A stretch of 64,000 bases of DNA from Pantoea deleyi (GCF_022647325.1 NZ_CP071405.1:1116001-1180000); one strand, 5' to 3'. Counted from the first letter of the stretch, positions 51,505 to 59,937 are shown. A program made the numbers and translations. Notes: generated by a model from the letters alone, not told the origin.

Positions 51505-51846
51505 TCAGATATAAACGTTGACTTTATTGCTGTCGGTTGGCCGGTTAATGCCGTCCGCCTTGGTTTCACTGACGGTCATCGGGTCACTTTTCGGCTGATC
51601 CTTTTCGGCCTGCGACTGCTCAAGCTGCGCAATCTGAGCCTGAATCATGGTGATTTGTGACTGATACATCTGCTGCATTTCCGCTTTCTGTTCGTCAGTC
51701 AGCTCTTTGTTGTCGGCCAGCTCCTTAACCTGGGCTAAGACGTTCTGAATCTGTTTGTTCAGCGCAGAGATTTGCGAGGCGATGCTGCCGCCGCCGCTGT
51801 CACCGCCACTGACGGCACTGCTTAAAATTCCGGAAATTGAAGACAT
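51505..51846 (-). CDS. FlxA-like family protein
   Basis: This 113-residue protein has a Ser/Gly-rich start (SSAVSGGDSGGGSIASQI) followed by a coiled-coil-like helical region rich in Gln and Glu (about 25-85) and a polar tail. The pattern matches the FlxA-like family, whose founding E. coli member is a sigma-28-controlled flagellar-regulon gene of unknown role. The second of two adjacent ATGs (51846) is chosen because GGGAG lies 6 bases upstream of it. No flagellar genes are nearby. It is convergent with yfeR, with 2 bases between the stops. Confidence 0.75.
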   Translation of the reverse strand: MSSISGILSSAVSGGDSGGGSIASQISALNKQIQNVLAQVKELADNKELTDEQKAEMQQMYQSQITMIQAQIAQLEQSQAEKDQPKSDPMTVSETKADGINRPTDSNKVNVYI

Positions 51847-52110
51847 CATTTTCTCCCTGTAAGTCGTCACCTACGTTATCGGCACGCTGCGAAACGACTT
51901 GAGTCGTGAGGGTGTTAAGATGGCGTAAAGAGGGGCCCGGCCAGAGCGGCTGGCCTCTGTAGCGACGACGCTTGTCGCTCTGCTCTGGTACTCAGCCTGA
52001 GCGTCGGCGACCGGCAATAGCAGGATTCAGGCGGATCAGCAGGTGCTGGCAGGGCAGGAGGATGGTGCCGCGCGGGCGTGAAAGAGAAGGGCAAAAAAAG
52101 GGCTGCTCCC

Positions 52111-52194
52111 ATCCTGCACGGTTATCGCTGTGCGTCAGAAACGAAAAAAGCGCCATAAAGGCGCTTTCTTCTGAATGGGTGGGTCGTGCAGGAT
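52111..52194. repeat. 84-bp direct repeat, copy A
   Basis: This copy matches 52286-52369 at all but two positions. It contains the tRNA-operon terminator hairpin (AGCGCC/GGCGCT at 52149-52165) and the last 18 or so bases of tRNA-Lys on the minus strand, with the terminal CCA altered to CCC. It begins ATCCTGCACG and ends CGTGCAGGAT, a 10-base inverted repeat. Confidence 0.9.
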
Positions 52195-52285
52195 GGCCAT
52201 CGGCCCGCCGGGCCTCGCCCTGCGGGTGAGGCTTTCGCCTCAGCCTGAATCGCAGGCGATTCAGTCGGACCTGCTGCAGGTTCTC

Positions 52286-52369
52286 ATCCTGCACGGTTAT
52301 CACTGTGCGTCAGAAACGAAAAAAGCGCCATAAAGGCGCTTTCTTCTGAATTGGTGGGTCGTGCAGGAT
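52286..52369. repeat. 84-bp direct repeat, copy B (overlaps tRNA-Lys 3' end)
   Basis: Copy B contains the intact 3' terminal 18 bases of tRNA-Lys (52352-52369) and the functional terminator. Like copy A it is bounded by ATCCTGCACG and CGTGCAGGAT. The centres of the two copies are 175 bases apart. Confidence 0.9.
52319..52343 (-). terminator. Terminator of the tRNA-Val/Lys operon
   Basis: On the minus strand AGCGCC and GGCGCT pair around five bases and are followed by six T residues, 12 bases after the tRNA-Lys CCA. Confidence 0.85.
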
Positions 52370-52427
52370 TCGAACCTGCGACCAATTGATTAAAAGTCAA
52401 CTGCTCTACCAACTGAGCTAACGACCC
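52352..52427 (-). tRNA. tRNA-Lys (TTT anticodon)
   Basis: The 76-base gene folds as a normal tRNA with CCA encoded. The anticodon loop reads CTTTTAA with anticodon TTT, and the T-arm is GGTTCGAATCC. It corresponds to E. coli lysV, last in the valUXY-lysV operon. Confidence 0.97.
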
Positions 52428-52431
52428 GAAG

Positions 52432-52507
52432 TGGTGGGTGATGACGGGCTCGAACCGCCGACCCCCTCCTTGTAAGGGAGATGCTCTACCAACTGAGCTA
52501 ATCACCC
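52432..52507 (-). tRNA. tRNA-Val (TAC anticodon), copy 3 of the operon
   Basis: The 76-base gene has the anticodon TAC in a CTTACAA loop, with CCA encoded. It is identical by eye to the other two tRNA-Val genes and lies 4 bases from tRNA-Lys. Confidence 0.97.
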
Positions 52508-52543
52508 ACTTCGTACTTCAGTACTGCTTTAACAGATAAGATA

Positions 52544-52619
52544 TGGTGGGTGATGACGGGCTCGAACCGCCGACCCCCTCCTTGTAAGGGAGATGCTCTA
52601 CCAACTGAGCTAATCACCC
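52544..52619 (-). tRNA. tRNA-Val (TAC anticodon), copy 2 of the operon
   Basis: The 76-base gene has the same sequence as its neighbours and CCA encoded. Spacers between the tRNAs are 36-40 bases here and differ in sequence, so the array arose by old duplication. Confidence 0.97.
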
Positions 52620-52659
52620 ATATCTTCATACCTGTTCACTGCGGGCACCCTGTTAAGAG

Positions 52660-52735
52660 TGGTGGGTGATGACGGGCTCGAACCGCCGACCCCCTCCTTG
52701 TAAGGGAGATGCTCTACCAACTGAGCTAATCACCC
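52660..52735 (-). tRNA. tRNA-Val (TAC anticodon), copy 1 of the operon
   Basis: This is the first gene of the tRNA operon on the minus strand; 76 bases, anticodon TAC, CCA encoded. A consensus promoter lies 18 bases upstream. Confidence 0.97.
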
Positions 52736-52752
52736 CCGCTGTGTGGAGTCGC

Positions 52753-52780
52753 ATTATAGGGATAGTTGATTTTGAGTCAA
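52753..52780 (-). promoter_or_regulatory. Promoter of the tRNA-Val/Lys operon
   Basis: On the minus strand, TTGACT and a perfect TATAAT are 16 bases apart. The following GCGACTCC is a GC-rich discriminator, typical of stringently controlled stable-RNA promoters. Confidence 0.88.
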
Positions 52781-52903
52781 CGCTTTTTAAAACATAAATG
52801 TGCGTTCGGTTTATTTTTAAACATCCTGTCGCGCTTTTAGCCAATATGCTGGTTTTACTGGCAGAAAAGCCCCTTTTCCCGGCGGCCAACTGGCGGGCAC
52901 GCA

Positions 52904-52931
52904 TTGAGGATTCACCATCAGATGCTAGAAT
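52904..52931 (+). promoter_or_regulatory. Candidate gltX promoter
   Basis: TTGAGG and TAGAAT are 16 bases apart and end about 75 bases before the gltX ATG. Confidence 0.5.
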
Positions 52932-53006
52932 GTGCCCACTGTTTTTCGCGTCTAACCTGTTTTTTGTCATCCAGACAGAGAACCCGCGCATCTAAGGCAC
53001 TATTCA

Positions 53007-54422
53007 ATGAAAATCAAAACACGCTTCGCGCCCAGCCCGACGGGCTATCTGCATGTCGGTGGCGCTCGTACCGCACTTTACTCCTGGCTCTTTGCCCGTC
53101 ATAACCAGGGTGAGTTCGTACTGCGCATCGAAGACACCGACCTGGAACGCTCCACGCCGGAAGCCATCGAAGCCATCATGGATGGCATGAACTGGCTGAG
53201 TCTCGACTGGAATGAAGGCCCTTACTACCAGACTAAACGTTTCGATCGCTATAACGCGGTCATCGACGAAATGCTGGAAGCGGGTACTGCCTATAAATGT
53301 TACTGCTCCAGGGAGCGTCTGGACGCGCTGCGTGAAGAGCAGATGGCGAATAATGAAAAGCCGCGTTATGACGGCCGCTGCCGTGACAGTCACGAACATC
53401 ATGCCGATGATGAACCGTGCGTCGTGCGCTTCCGCAATCCGCAGGAAGGGTCGGTGATCTTCGACGATCAGATCCGTGGCCCGATTGAGTTCAGCAACCA
53501 GGAGCTGGATGACCTGATTATCCGCCGCACCGATGGTTCGCCAACCTACAACTTCTGTGTCGTGGTCGATGACTGGGATATGGGCATCACCCACGTTATT
53601 CGCGGTGAAGACCATATCAACAACACGCCACGTCAGATCAACATCCTGAAAGCGATTGGTGCGCAGGTTCCGGTTTATGCCCACGTTTCAATGATTCTGG
53701 GCGATGACGGCAAAAAACTCTCTAAACGTCATGGTGCGGTCGGGGTGATGCAGTATCGTGATGATGGCTATCTGCCAGAAGCGCTGCTCAACTACCTGGT
53801 GCGTCTAGGCTGGTCACATGGCGATCAGGAGATCTTCAGCGTCGCCGAAATGGCAGAGCTGTTTACCCTGGATGCCGTCAGCAAATCCGCCAGTGCGTTC
53901 AACACCGAAAAACTGCAGTGGCTGAACCACCACTATATTAATGCGCTGCCGCCGGAATATGTGGCCACCCATCTGCAATGGCATATCGAGCAGCAGAATA
54001 TCGATACCCGCACCGGCCCGGAACTGGCTAAGCTGGTAAGCCTGCTGGGCGAGCGCTGCAAGACGCTGAAAGAGATGGCGGAGTCCTGCCGCTACTTCTA
54101 TGAGGACTTTGCTGAGTTTGACGCCGATGCAGCGAAGAAACATCTTCGCCCGGTGGCGCGTCAGCCGCTGGAAGTGGTACGTGATAAGCTGGCTGCCATT
54201 ACGACGTGGACGGCAGAGAACGTTCATCAGGCGATTCAGAGCACGGCAGATGAGCTGGAAGTCGGGATGGGCAAAGTCGGCATGCCACTGCGTGTTGCGG
54301 TGACCGGTGCCGGTCAGTCACCTGCTCTGGATGTCACCGTCGAGGCGATCGGTCGCACCCGCAGCGTGGCCCGTATCGAACAGGCGCTGGCGTTTATCAG
54401 TGAGCGGGAAGCGCAGGCTTAA
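53007..54422 (+). CDS. gltX: Glutamyl-tRNA synthetase GltX
   Basis: The 471-residue class I enzyme charges tRNA-Glu; its length equals E. coli GltX. The HIGH-type motif is [14 protein letters not shown] near the N-terminus and the KMSKS-type motif is KKLSKRHG (about 237-244). Zinc-binding cysteines lie in [10 protein letters not shown]. The C-terminal anticodon-binding domain is complete. It is divergent from the tRNA-Val/Lys operon and closed by a terminator shared with yfeC. Confidence 0.97.
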   Translation: MKIKTRFAPSPTGYLHVGGARTALYSWLFARHNQGEFVLRIEDTDLERSTPEAIEAIMDGMNWLSLDWNEGPYYQTKRFDRYNAVIDEMLEAGTAYKCYCSRERLDALREEQMANNEKPRYDGRCRDSHEHHADDEPCVVRFRNPQEGSVIFDDQIRGPIEFSNQELDDLIIRRTDGSPTYNFCVVVDDWDMGITHVIRGEDHINNTPRQINILKAIGAQVPVYAHVSMILGDDGKKLSKRHGAVGVMQYRDDGYLPEALLNYLVRLGWSHGDQEIFSVAEMAELFTLDAVSKSASAFNTEKLQWLNHHYINALPPEYVATHLQWHIEQQNIDTRTGPELAKLVSLLGERCKTLKEMAESCRYFYEDFAEFDADAAKKHLRPVARQPLEVVRDKLAAITTWTAENVHQAIQSTADELEVGMGKVGMPLRVAVTGAGQSPALDVTVEAIGRTRSVARIEQALAFISEREAQA

Positions 54423-54431
54423 TTTGTACAG

Positions 54432-54459
54432 CCGGAAGCATCACGCTTCCGGTTTCTTT
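54432..54459. terminator. Terminator between gltX and yfeC
   Basis: CCGGAAGC and GCTTCCGG form an 8-bp stem around five bases, followed by TTTCTTT on the plus strand. The yfeC stop is adjacent on the other strand. Confidence 0.85.
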
Positions 54460-54811
54460 ATTCTTCACCAATCCCCAGTCGCTGTAACACGCCTTTAATC
54501 CCTTCACGTAAGATTAATGCGGTGAACTGATCCTGCTCATCCTGACTCATTTGCTGGACAGAACTTATCAATAACGCAGGTAACGAATTGGTGACGGCAC
54601 CATAGGTCGCGGCGGGTTCGTTGAGATTGCGGGTTGACTGAATAAAACTTTTTACACGTTCATCAATATGGATCAGCCGCGCTTTACCGCCCTGTACACC
54701 GGGCTTCGGCGTGGTTGTCCAGTTCTCACGCTTAATCCATTTATTGACCGTTTGCCGACTGTAACCCGTTTCTGCAGCCAGCTCTTCGGGGGTAAGCCAT
54801 TCCTTTTTCAC
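54458..54811 (-). CDS. yfeC: DNA-binding protein YfeC
   Basis: This 117-residue predicted regulator has an N-terminal helix-turn-helix (LTPEELAAETGYSRQTVNKWI) and matches E. coli YfeC (119 residues) in PKPGVQGGKARL and the C-terminal ILREGIKGVLQRLGI. The start is GTG 54811 with AGGGA about 8 bases upstream; the longer open frame upstream is not conserved. E. coli has a paralogue, yfeD, next to it; none is present here. Its target is unknown. Confidence 0.88.
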   Translation of the reverse strand: MKKEWLTPEELAAETGYSRQTVNKWIKRENWTTTPKPGVQGGKARLIHIDERVKSFIQSTRNLNEPAATYGAVTNSLPALLISSVQQMSQDEQDQFTALILREGIKGVLQRLGIGEE

Positions 54812-54923
54812 GATGCTGTCCCTGTTAAATACATTAGCGGTACATATTACAGCAAAACGTAACGGGAGAAAGTAACTGAGGATGAAATTGCCTTTTGTCA
54901 CCGGACAAAAGGCAACAGAGGCA

Positions 54924-55712
54924 TTACTGCGGATTGCTGACAGGTTCAGCGGCAGGACGGAAGGCCAGGAAGTAGGCCAGACCAACGAAGACGGCACCAC
55001 CCACGGCATTACCCAGGAAGACGGCAACAAAGTTAGGCAGGTATTCTGCCCAGCTCATCTGGCCGGCAAAAATGGCGGCAGGGATGATAAACATGTTGGC
55101 AACGACGTGCTGGAAGCCGATCGCGACGAACGCCATAACCGGGAACCACATACCGAAGATCTTGCCGACCATATCTTTACTGGCAAAGGCCAGCCACACC
55201 GCCAGGCAGACCAGCCAGTTACAGCCGATACCGGAAATAAAGGCGTGCAGGAAATCGGCATGGACCTTGGCAGAGGCAATTGCCACGGTTTTCTTCAGGT
55301 AGTCACCTTCGGTCATGCCCAGCATGTGACCAAAGAACCAGGCCACGGCTACGCTGCCGACGAAGTTAGCCAGGGTGACCCAGAACCAGTTACGCGCCAC
55401 GCTCGTAAAACGGATGCGACGGGCGAACCAGGCGACCGGTAAGGTCATCATGTTGCCGGTCAGCAGTTCACCGCCGGCCAGCACGGTCATGATGATCCCC
55501 ACCGGGAACACCGCCGCGCCTAACAGGCCGCCAAATGAGCCCCATTCGGCAGGCAGGGAGTTAATCACATGCAGATCCAGCAGGAAGCCGGTCGCAATAA
55601 ATGCGCCCGCCATAAAGCCAAGAATCAGAAGGGTGCTGACAGGCGAACGGCTTTTAGCCACGCCTGACTGGATCGCCAGTTGCGCGATTTCTTTAGGTGT
55701 ATGCAGCGACAT
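54924..55712 (-). CDS. Formate/nitrite transporter (FNT) family channel
   Basis: This 262-residue membrane protein has six helices and FNT signatures: GGELLTGNMM in the second half-helix region and GIGCNWLVCLAVWLA near the central histidine-containing helix. FNT proteins are pentameric channels for formate, nitrite or similar small anions. I cannot tell the anion; it is not a close match to E. coli NirC or FocA. There is no pyruvate-formate lyase or nitrite reductase gene beside it. The position between yfeC and the tRNA-Ala genes is not an E. coli arrangement. Confidence 0.85.
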   Translation of the reverse strand: MSLHTPKEIAQLAIQSGVAKSRSPVSTLLILGFMAGAFIATGFLLDLHVINSLPAEWGSFGGLLGAAVFPVGIIMTVLAGGELLTGNMMTLPVAWFARRIRFTSVARNWFWVTLANFVGSVAVAWFFGHMLGMTEGDYLKKTVAIASAKVHADFLHAFISGIGCNWLVCLAVWLAFASKDMVGKIFGMWFPVMAFVAIGFQHVVANMFIIPAAIFAGQMSWAEYLPNFVAVFLGNAVGGAVFVGLAYFLAFRPAAEPVSNPQ

Positions 55713-56006
55713 AGTATCTCAGTAATTTTTTATGATTAAGGGGACGTTAACGCCTGGTGGACGCGCGGCACGCGGGAGAGGATCCCGGCTGCCACTAAAT
55801 TAGCGGGCTAAGTTTTGCATGCGAAAAAGCCGAAGACAAGAAAATTCCTATAACATATTTAACCGGGAATTAACCTGAGGGCAGTCTGAATAACAGTTCA
55901 GGCCCGCTATCTGTTGAAGTGGCACGATTTTCCCCTGCGGCATGCTACTGAAATCTGGCAGGTTGCCGTCTTTTTCAGCGATCGGACACAGAATGTGATT
56001 TTGCCG
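55713..56006. other. Non-coding region before the tRNA-Ala pair
   Basis: About 290 bases without a supported gene. The AT-rich part around 55800-55870 may hold the promoter of the FNT gene. The right end runs into the tRNA promoter. Confidence 0.4.
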
Positions 56007-56035
56007 TTGACACCCAGGGGGCGGTTTCATATTAT
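56007..56035 (+). promoter_or_regulatory. Promoter of the tRNA-Ala pair
   Basis: A perfect TTGACA and TATTAT are 17 bases apart, followed by a GC-rich discriminator (GCCGTCC). The first tRNA starts 36 bases after the -10. Confidence 0.9.
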
Positions 56036-56070
56036 GCCGTCCGTCGCTTAACGCGATAGTTTTTCGGTTC

Positions 56071-56146
56071 GGGGCTATAGCTCAGCTGGGAGAGCGCCTG
56101 CATGGCATGCAGGAGGTCAGCGGTTCGATCCCGCTTAGCTCCACCA
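56071..56146 (+). tRNA. tRNA-Ala (GGC anticodon), first copy
   Basis: The 76-base gene has the anticodon GGC in a CATGGCATG stem-loop context and an encoded CCA. It corresponds to E. coli alaW/alaX. Confidence 0.97.
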
Positions 56147-56190
56147 AACTTCTTCCCAAAAGTTTGGCACTGAAAAACGATTCCAGATGT

Positions 56191-56266
<76 letters not shown>

Positions 56267-56501
56267 TTTTCTGACACGTTGCTGTCAACGTTCTGCTTAT
56301 CAGTCATCACTCACCGTTTCGCGTGAATCTCAATCGCTGTCGCGTACTCTGCTGCAGGCTATTTGTCGTCTTCAATCCTTTACTGTCGTATCTGACAGGG
56401 CGTTGTGCTGTCTGTGGCATGGCGGTAAGACGCGGGCGTGAAGTGCAGGCGAGAGAGGGCAGAAGGGGATTCAGGCGGGCAGAGAAGAGAACGGAAGAGA
56501 A

Positions 56502-56524
56502 GGGCGAGACCGGCTCGCCCTTTT
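56502..56524. terminator. Terminator after nupC
   Basis: GGGCGAG and CTCGCCC pair around five bases with TTTT on the plus side. On the minus strand it is followed by a CT-rich run, so it can act for nupC and also stop transcripts from the tRNA side. Confidence 0.65.
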
Positions 56525-56540
56525 ATCGCTGGAAGCGTGC

Positions 56541-57731
56541 TTAGAAGGCCAGAACCAGACCGGCGATAGCGGCAGAGAGCACGCTGACCAGGGTTGAGCC
56601 GTAGAGCAGCTTCAGACCAAAGCGGGAGACCACGTTGCCCTGTTCTTCGTTCAGGCCTTTGATCGCACCGGCCACAATCCCGATAGACGAGAAGTTAGCG
56701 AACGACACCAGGAACACGGACAGAATCCCTTCTGAGGTCGGCGACAACTGACCGGCGATTTTCTGCAGATCCATCATGGCCACAAACTCATTCGAGACCA
56801 GCTTGGTCGCCATAATACTGCCGACCTGCAACGCTTCGCCAGACGGCACGCCCATCATCCAGGCAAACGGATAGAAGACAAAGCCGAGCACGCCCTGGAA
56901 GCTGATGCCGAAGATCAGGTCAAACAGCGCATTCAGACCGGAGATCAGCGCGATAAAACCGATCAGCATCGCGGCTACGATAATCGCAACGCGGAAACCG
57001 GCCAGGATATATTCACCCAGCATCTCAAAGAAGCTCTGACCTTTGTGCAGATCCTGCAGCTGCAGATCTTCTTCGTTCTCGACGCGGTAAGGGTTGATCA
57101 GCGACAGCACGATAAAGGTACTGAACATGTTGAGTACCAGCGCGGCGACCACATACTTCGGCTGCAGCATGGTCATGTAGGCACCGACGATAGACATCGA
57201 AACGGTCGACATCGCGGTTGCGGCCATGGTGTACATGCGGCGCTGTGACATCTTGCCCAGGATATCTTTATAGGCGATGAAGTTTTCTGACTGTCCCAGT
57301 ATCAGCGAACTCACGGCGTTGAAAGATTCCAGTTTTCCCATGCCATTCACTTTCGACAGCACCGTACCGATGGCGCGGATAACCCACGGCAGGATACGGA
57401 AATGCTGCAGAATACCGATCAGGGCAGAGATAAAGACGATAGGGCAGAGTACGTTCAGGAAAAAGAAGGCCAGACCTTTGTCGCTCATGTTACCGAAGAC
57501 AAAGTTGGTTCCCTGTGCGGCATACTTCAGCAGATGGTCGAAGAAGCCGGCGAAACCTTTGACGAAGCCCAGTCCCGCTTCGGAGTTCAGGAAGAACCAG
57601 GCGAGCACAATCTCAATCACCAGAAGCTGTATAATGTAGCGAACGCGAATGCATTTACGATCGTGACTGACCAGCAGGGAGAGTATCCCGACCACCACCA
57701 GTGCGAGAAGAAACTGCAAAATATGGGACAT
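56541..57731 (-). CDS. nupC: Nucleoside:proton symporter NupC
   Basis: This 396-residue concentrative nucleoside transporter matches E. coli NupC (400 residues) throughout, including [31 protein letters not shown] and [13 protein letters not shown]. It imports pyrimidine nucleosides and adenosine with protons. It is divergent from mntH across 368 bases, as in E. coli, where CRP and CytR control nupC. Confidence 0.95.
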   Translation of the reverse strand: MSHILQFLLALVVVGILSLLVSHDRKCIRVRYIIQLLVIEIVLAWFFLNSEAGLGFVKGFAGFFDHLLKYAAQGTNFVFGNMSDKGLAFFFLNVLCPIVFISALIGILQHFRILPWVIRAIGTVLSKVNGMGKLESFNAVSSLILGQSENFIAYKDILGKMSQRRMYTMAATAMSTVSMSIVGAYMTMLQPKYVVAALVLNMFSTFIVLSLINPYRVENEEDLQLQDLHKGQSFFEMLGEYILAGFRVAIIVAAMLIGFIALISGLNALFDLIFGISFQGVLGFVFYPFAWMMGVPSGEALQVGSIMATKLVSNEFVAMMDLQKIAGQLSPTSEGILSVFLVSFANFSSIGIVAGAIKGLNEEQGNVVSRFGLKLLYGSTLVSVLSAAIAGLVLAF

Positions 57732-57777
57732 GATTGCTCCAAATTTGAGGAGGATTGTATTTTGCTGCGTATTCTAT

Positions 57778-57789
57778 GTAACGCGTTAC
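57778..57789. promoter_or_regulatory. Perfect palindrome GTAACGCGTTAC upstream of nupC
   Basis: The 12-base perfect palindrome lies 47 bases upstream of the nupC ATG. LacI-family operators have a central CG like this one. A CytR or related nucleoside regulator is the natural candidate given the gene, but the sequence is not the classical CytR half-site, so the regulator is inference. Confidence 0.45.
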
Positions 57790-57975
57790 TTAAAAACGAG
57801 ATCTGAACCACAATATAAGTATTCGCTATCGCTATATTTTCCAGAAAAGTTCCGGAGATCACGTCTCGTTTACAAATCATTCACCTCAAATATCCACATA
57901 ATGATTGTCTATATTTTACACCGGGCGTAGAGTGACACCATTGCTCACATTTTTAGCAATCACGTCCTTTACTGT

Positions 57976-57999
57976 AAGGTATAGCAATGGCTATACTTT
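57976..57999. promoter_or_regulatory. MntR-type operator upstream of mntH
   Basis: GTATAGC and GCTATAC flank a four-base spacer, with AAG and TTT extending the symmetry. This closely resembles the E. coli mntH MntR box (ATAGCAAAGGCTAT core). It lies about 100 bases before the mntH ATG. Manganese-dependent repression of mntH is inferred. Confidence 0.8.
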
Positions 58000-58099
58000 A
58001 TAGCAGCATCTATTACACCGATAACAATAAACGAATTTCACTTGCACAGGCTAACCCCTAAGCTGCCGGGGCAGGCTAATCGTCGACAGGGTACCGGAT

Positions 58100-59341
58100 A
58101 TGTTTGAGAGTCGTACCGCCGAGCGTGCCGCTCGCGGAGTCAGAAAAGTCAAACTCGCACTGCTGGGCCCCGCCTTTATTGCCGCTATCGGCTATATCGA
58201 TCCGGGCAACTTTGCGACCAACATTCAGGCGGGCGCGGCCTATGGCTATAAGCTGCTGTGGGTGGTGGTCTGGGCCAACATCATGGCGATGCTTATTCAG
58301 CTGATGTCTGCCAAGCTGGGTATCGCCACCGGTAAAAACCTCGCCGAACACATCCGCGACCGCTTTCCGCGTCCTGCCGTCTGGTTCTACTGGGTGCAGG
58401 CGGAGATCATCGCGATGGCGACAGACCTGGCGGAGTTTATCGGGGCCGCGCTGGGGTTCAAACTGCTGCTCGGCATCTCACTGATGCAGGGCGCGGTGCT
58501 GACCGGGATCGCCACCTTTCTGATCCTGATGCTGCAGAGCCGTGGGCAGAAGCCGCTGGAGCTGGTGATTGGCGGCCTGCTGCTGTTTGTGGCGGCAGCC
58601 TATATCGTCGAACTCTTCTTCTCCCAGCCTGATGTCCGGGAGCTGGTCGCCGGCATGGCCGTGCCTGCCCTGCCGACCTCCGATGCCGTCCTGCTGGCGG
58701 CGGGGGTGCTGGGCGCGACCATTATGCCGCATGTGATCTATCTGCACTCCGCGCTGACGCAGGGCAAGAGCGAGGAGAGCAAAGGGCAGCGATACTCCTC
58801 CACCAAGCTGGATGTGGCTATCGCGATGACCATCGCCGGCTTCGTCAATCTGGCGATGATGGCGACTGCGGCGGCGGCCTTTCACTTCAGTGGCCACAGC
58901 AAAATCGCTGAACTTGACCAGGCCTACCTGACGCTGCAGCCGCTGCTGGGTCAGGCGGCGGCGACGGTATTTGGTCTCAGCCTTGTCGCCGCGGGCCTCT
59001 CCTCCACGGTGGTGGGCACCCTGGCGGGCCAGGTGGTGATGCAGGGCTTTATCCGCTTCCATATCCCGCTCTGGGTCCGGCGTACCGTCACCATGCTGCC
59101 CTCCTTTATTGTGATCTGGGCAGGCTGGGATCCGACCCGGGTGCTGGTGATGAGTCAGGTGCTGCTGAGCTTCGGGATTGCGCTGGCGCTGATCCCGCTG
59201 CTCGCCTTTACCGGCAACCGCGAGCTGATGGGGGACGATATGGTTAACTCCCGCCTGATGCAGAACACCGGACGACTGATCGTCGTGCTGGTGATCGCCC
59301 TGAACCTCTACCTGCTGGTGGGTGAGGCGCTGGGGCTGTAA
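58100..59341 (+). CDS. mntH: Manganese/divalent metal transporter MntH
   Basis: The 413-residue Nramp-family proton symporter imports Mn(II) and, less well, Fe(II). The metal-site motifs are DPGN in helix 1 ([16 protein letters not shown]) and MPH in helix 6 ([13 protein letters not shown]). Eleven helices are visible, as in E. coli MntH (412 residues). An MntR-type operator lies upstream, and a terminator shared with ypeC follows. Confidence 0.96.
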   Translation: MFESRTAERAARGVRKVKLALLGPAFIAAIGYIDPGNFATNIQAGAAYGYKLLWVVVWANIMAMLIQLMSAKLGIATGKNLAEHIRDRFPRPAVWFYWVQAEIIAMATDLAEFIGAALGFKLLLGISLMQGAVLTGIATFLILMLQSRGQKPLELVIGGLLLFVAAAYIVELFFSQPDVRELVAGMAVPALPTSDAVLLAAGVLGATIMPHVIYLHSALTQGKSEESKGQRYSSTKLDVAIAMTIAGFVNLAMMATAAAAFHFSGHSKIAELDQAYLTLQPLLGQAAATVFGLSLVAAGLSSTVVGTLAGQVVMQGFIRFHIPLWVRRTVTMLPSFIVIWAGWDPTRVLVMSQVLLSFGIALALIPLLAFTGNRELMGDDMVNSRLMQNTGRLIVVLVIALNLYLLVGEALGL

Positions 59342-59354
59342 GGAGTCCGCAAAA

Positions 59355-59386
59355 GAAAAAACGCCCGGTGTTGCCGGGCGTTTTTG
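59355..59386. terminator. Bidirectional terminator between mntH and ypeC
   Basis: ACGCCCGG and CCGGGCGT pair around five bases, with an A-run before and a T-run after. It can end both convergent transcripts. Confidence 0.88.
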
Positions 59387-59800
59387 TCAGTGACGATCGT
59401 GGCCGTGTGGGCCAGGACCGCCGGGGCCGTGAGGCCCAAAACCGTGCGGGCCGGGGCCGCGACGGTCATGACGATCCCAGTCACGATCGCGGCGATGCTG
59501 ATGTTCCCAGCGGCGTTCACGGTCGCGCTCGTGCCAGCGTCGCTCACGCTCCCACTGCTGGCGACGGCGCCACTCTTCATGACGCCACCAGCGGCGTTCG
59601 TTGTAGGTGTAGCGGTCATTCCACCAGCGTGGTTCACGCCAGCGTCCCCCATCCCAGTAGTAACCCCGGCGATCGCGATCGCCAAGATTCAGGGTGACGC
59701 CGGGGGCCAGAGTAATAGAGGCGCTGGTGGCCTGGGCTGTGTGATGTGCCAGCGGCGACAACACCGCGACCAGGGCAGCAAAAATAAGAGCTCTTTTCAT
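59387..59800 (-). CDS. ypeC: DUF2502 exported protein YpeC
   Basis: This 137-residue protein has a signal peptide (to about residue 24), then SITLAPGVTLNLGDRD-RGYYWDGG-WR matching E. coli YpeC (108 residues). The long Arg/Trp/Glu-rich stretch ends in a His/Gly/Pro-rich tail (GPHGFGPHGPGGPGPHGHDRH region), which is longer than in E. coli. Histidine-rich tails often bind metals; the position next to mntH makes that worth noting, but no function is known. Confidence 0.85.
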   Translation of the reverse strand: MKRALIFAALVAVLSPLAHHTAQATSASITLAPGVTLNLGDRDRRGYYWDGGRWREPRWWNDRYTYNERRWWRHEEWRRRQQWERERRWHERDRERRWEHQHRRDRDWDRHDRRGPGPHGFGPHGPGGPGPHGHDRH

Positions 59801-59937
59801 TATATTCTCCTCATCAACAGTCTGATGCTGTTGCGGCGCAGTGATTATGCCTGCGGATTGCTGTCGTTACCGCACTATTGTGTCGGAAAATTGTGAGGAA
59901 ATTGGGGAGACGCGGGGGATTGAGACTATTCTGGCGG

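Larger units (their letters stand above)
51847..52351. other. Non-coding region with direct repeats and hairpins
   Basis: These 505 bases between the FlxA-like gene and tRNA-Lys show no gene with family support. The left part (51910-51985) has GC-rich inverted repeats (for example GGCCAG/CTGGCC). The right part has two 84-base direct repeats and, between them, a perfect hairpin CTGAATCGC/GCGATTCAG at 52245-52264. The region appears to be tRNA-flanking DNA rearranged by duplication. Confidence 0.6.

Noticed and set aside
52128..52505. Short open frames across the tRNA cluster
   Set aside because: They are translations of tRNA genes and of the duplicated tRNA-Lys flank, which explains why the same peptide piece appears twice.
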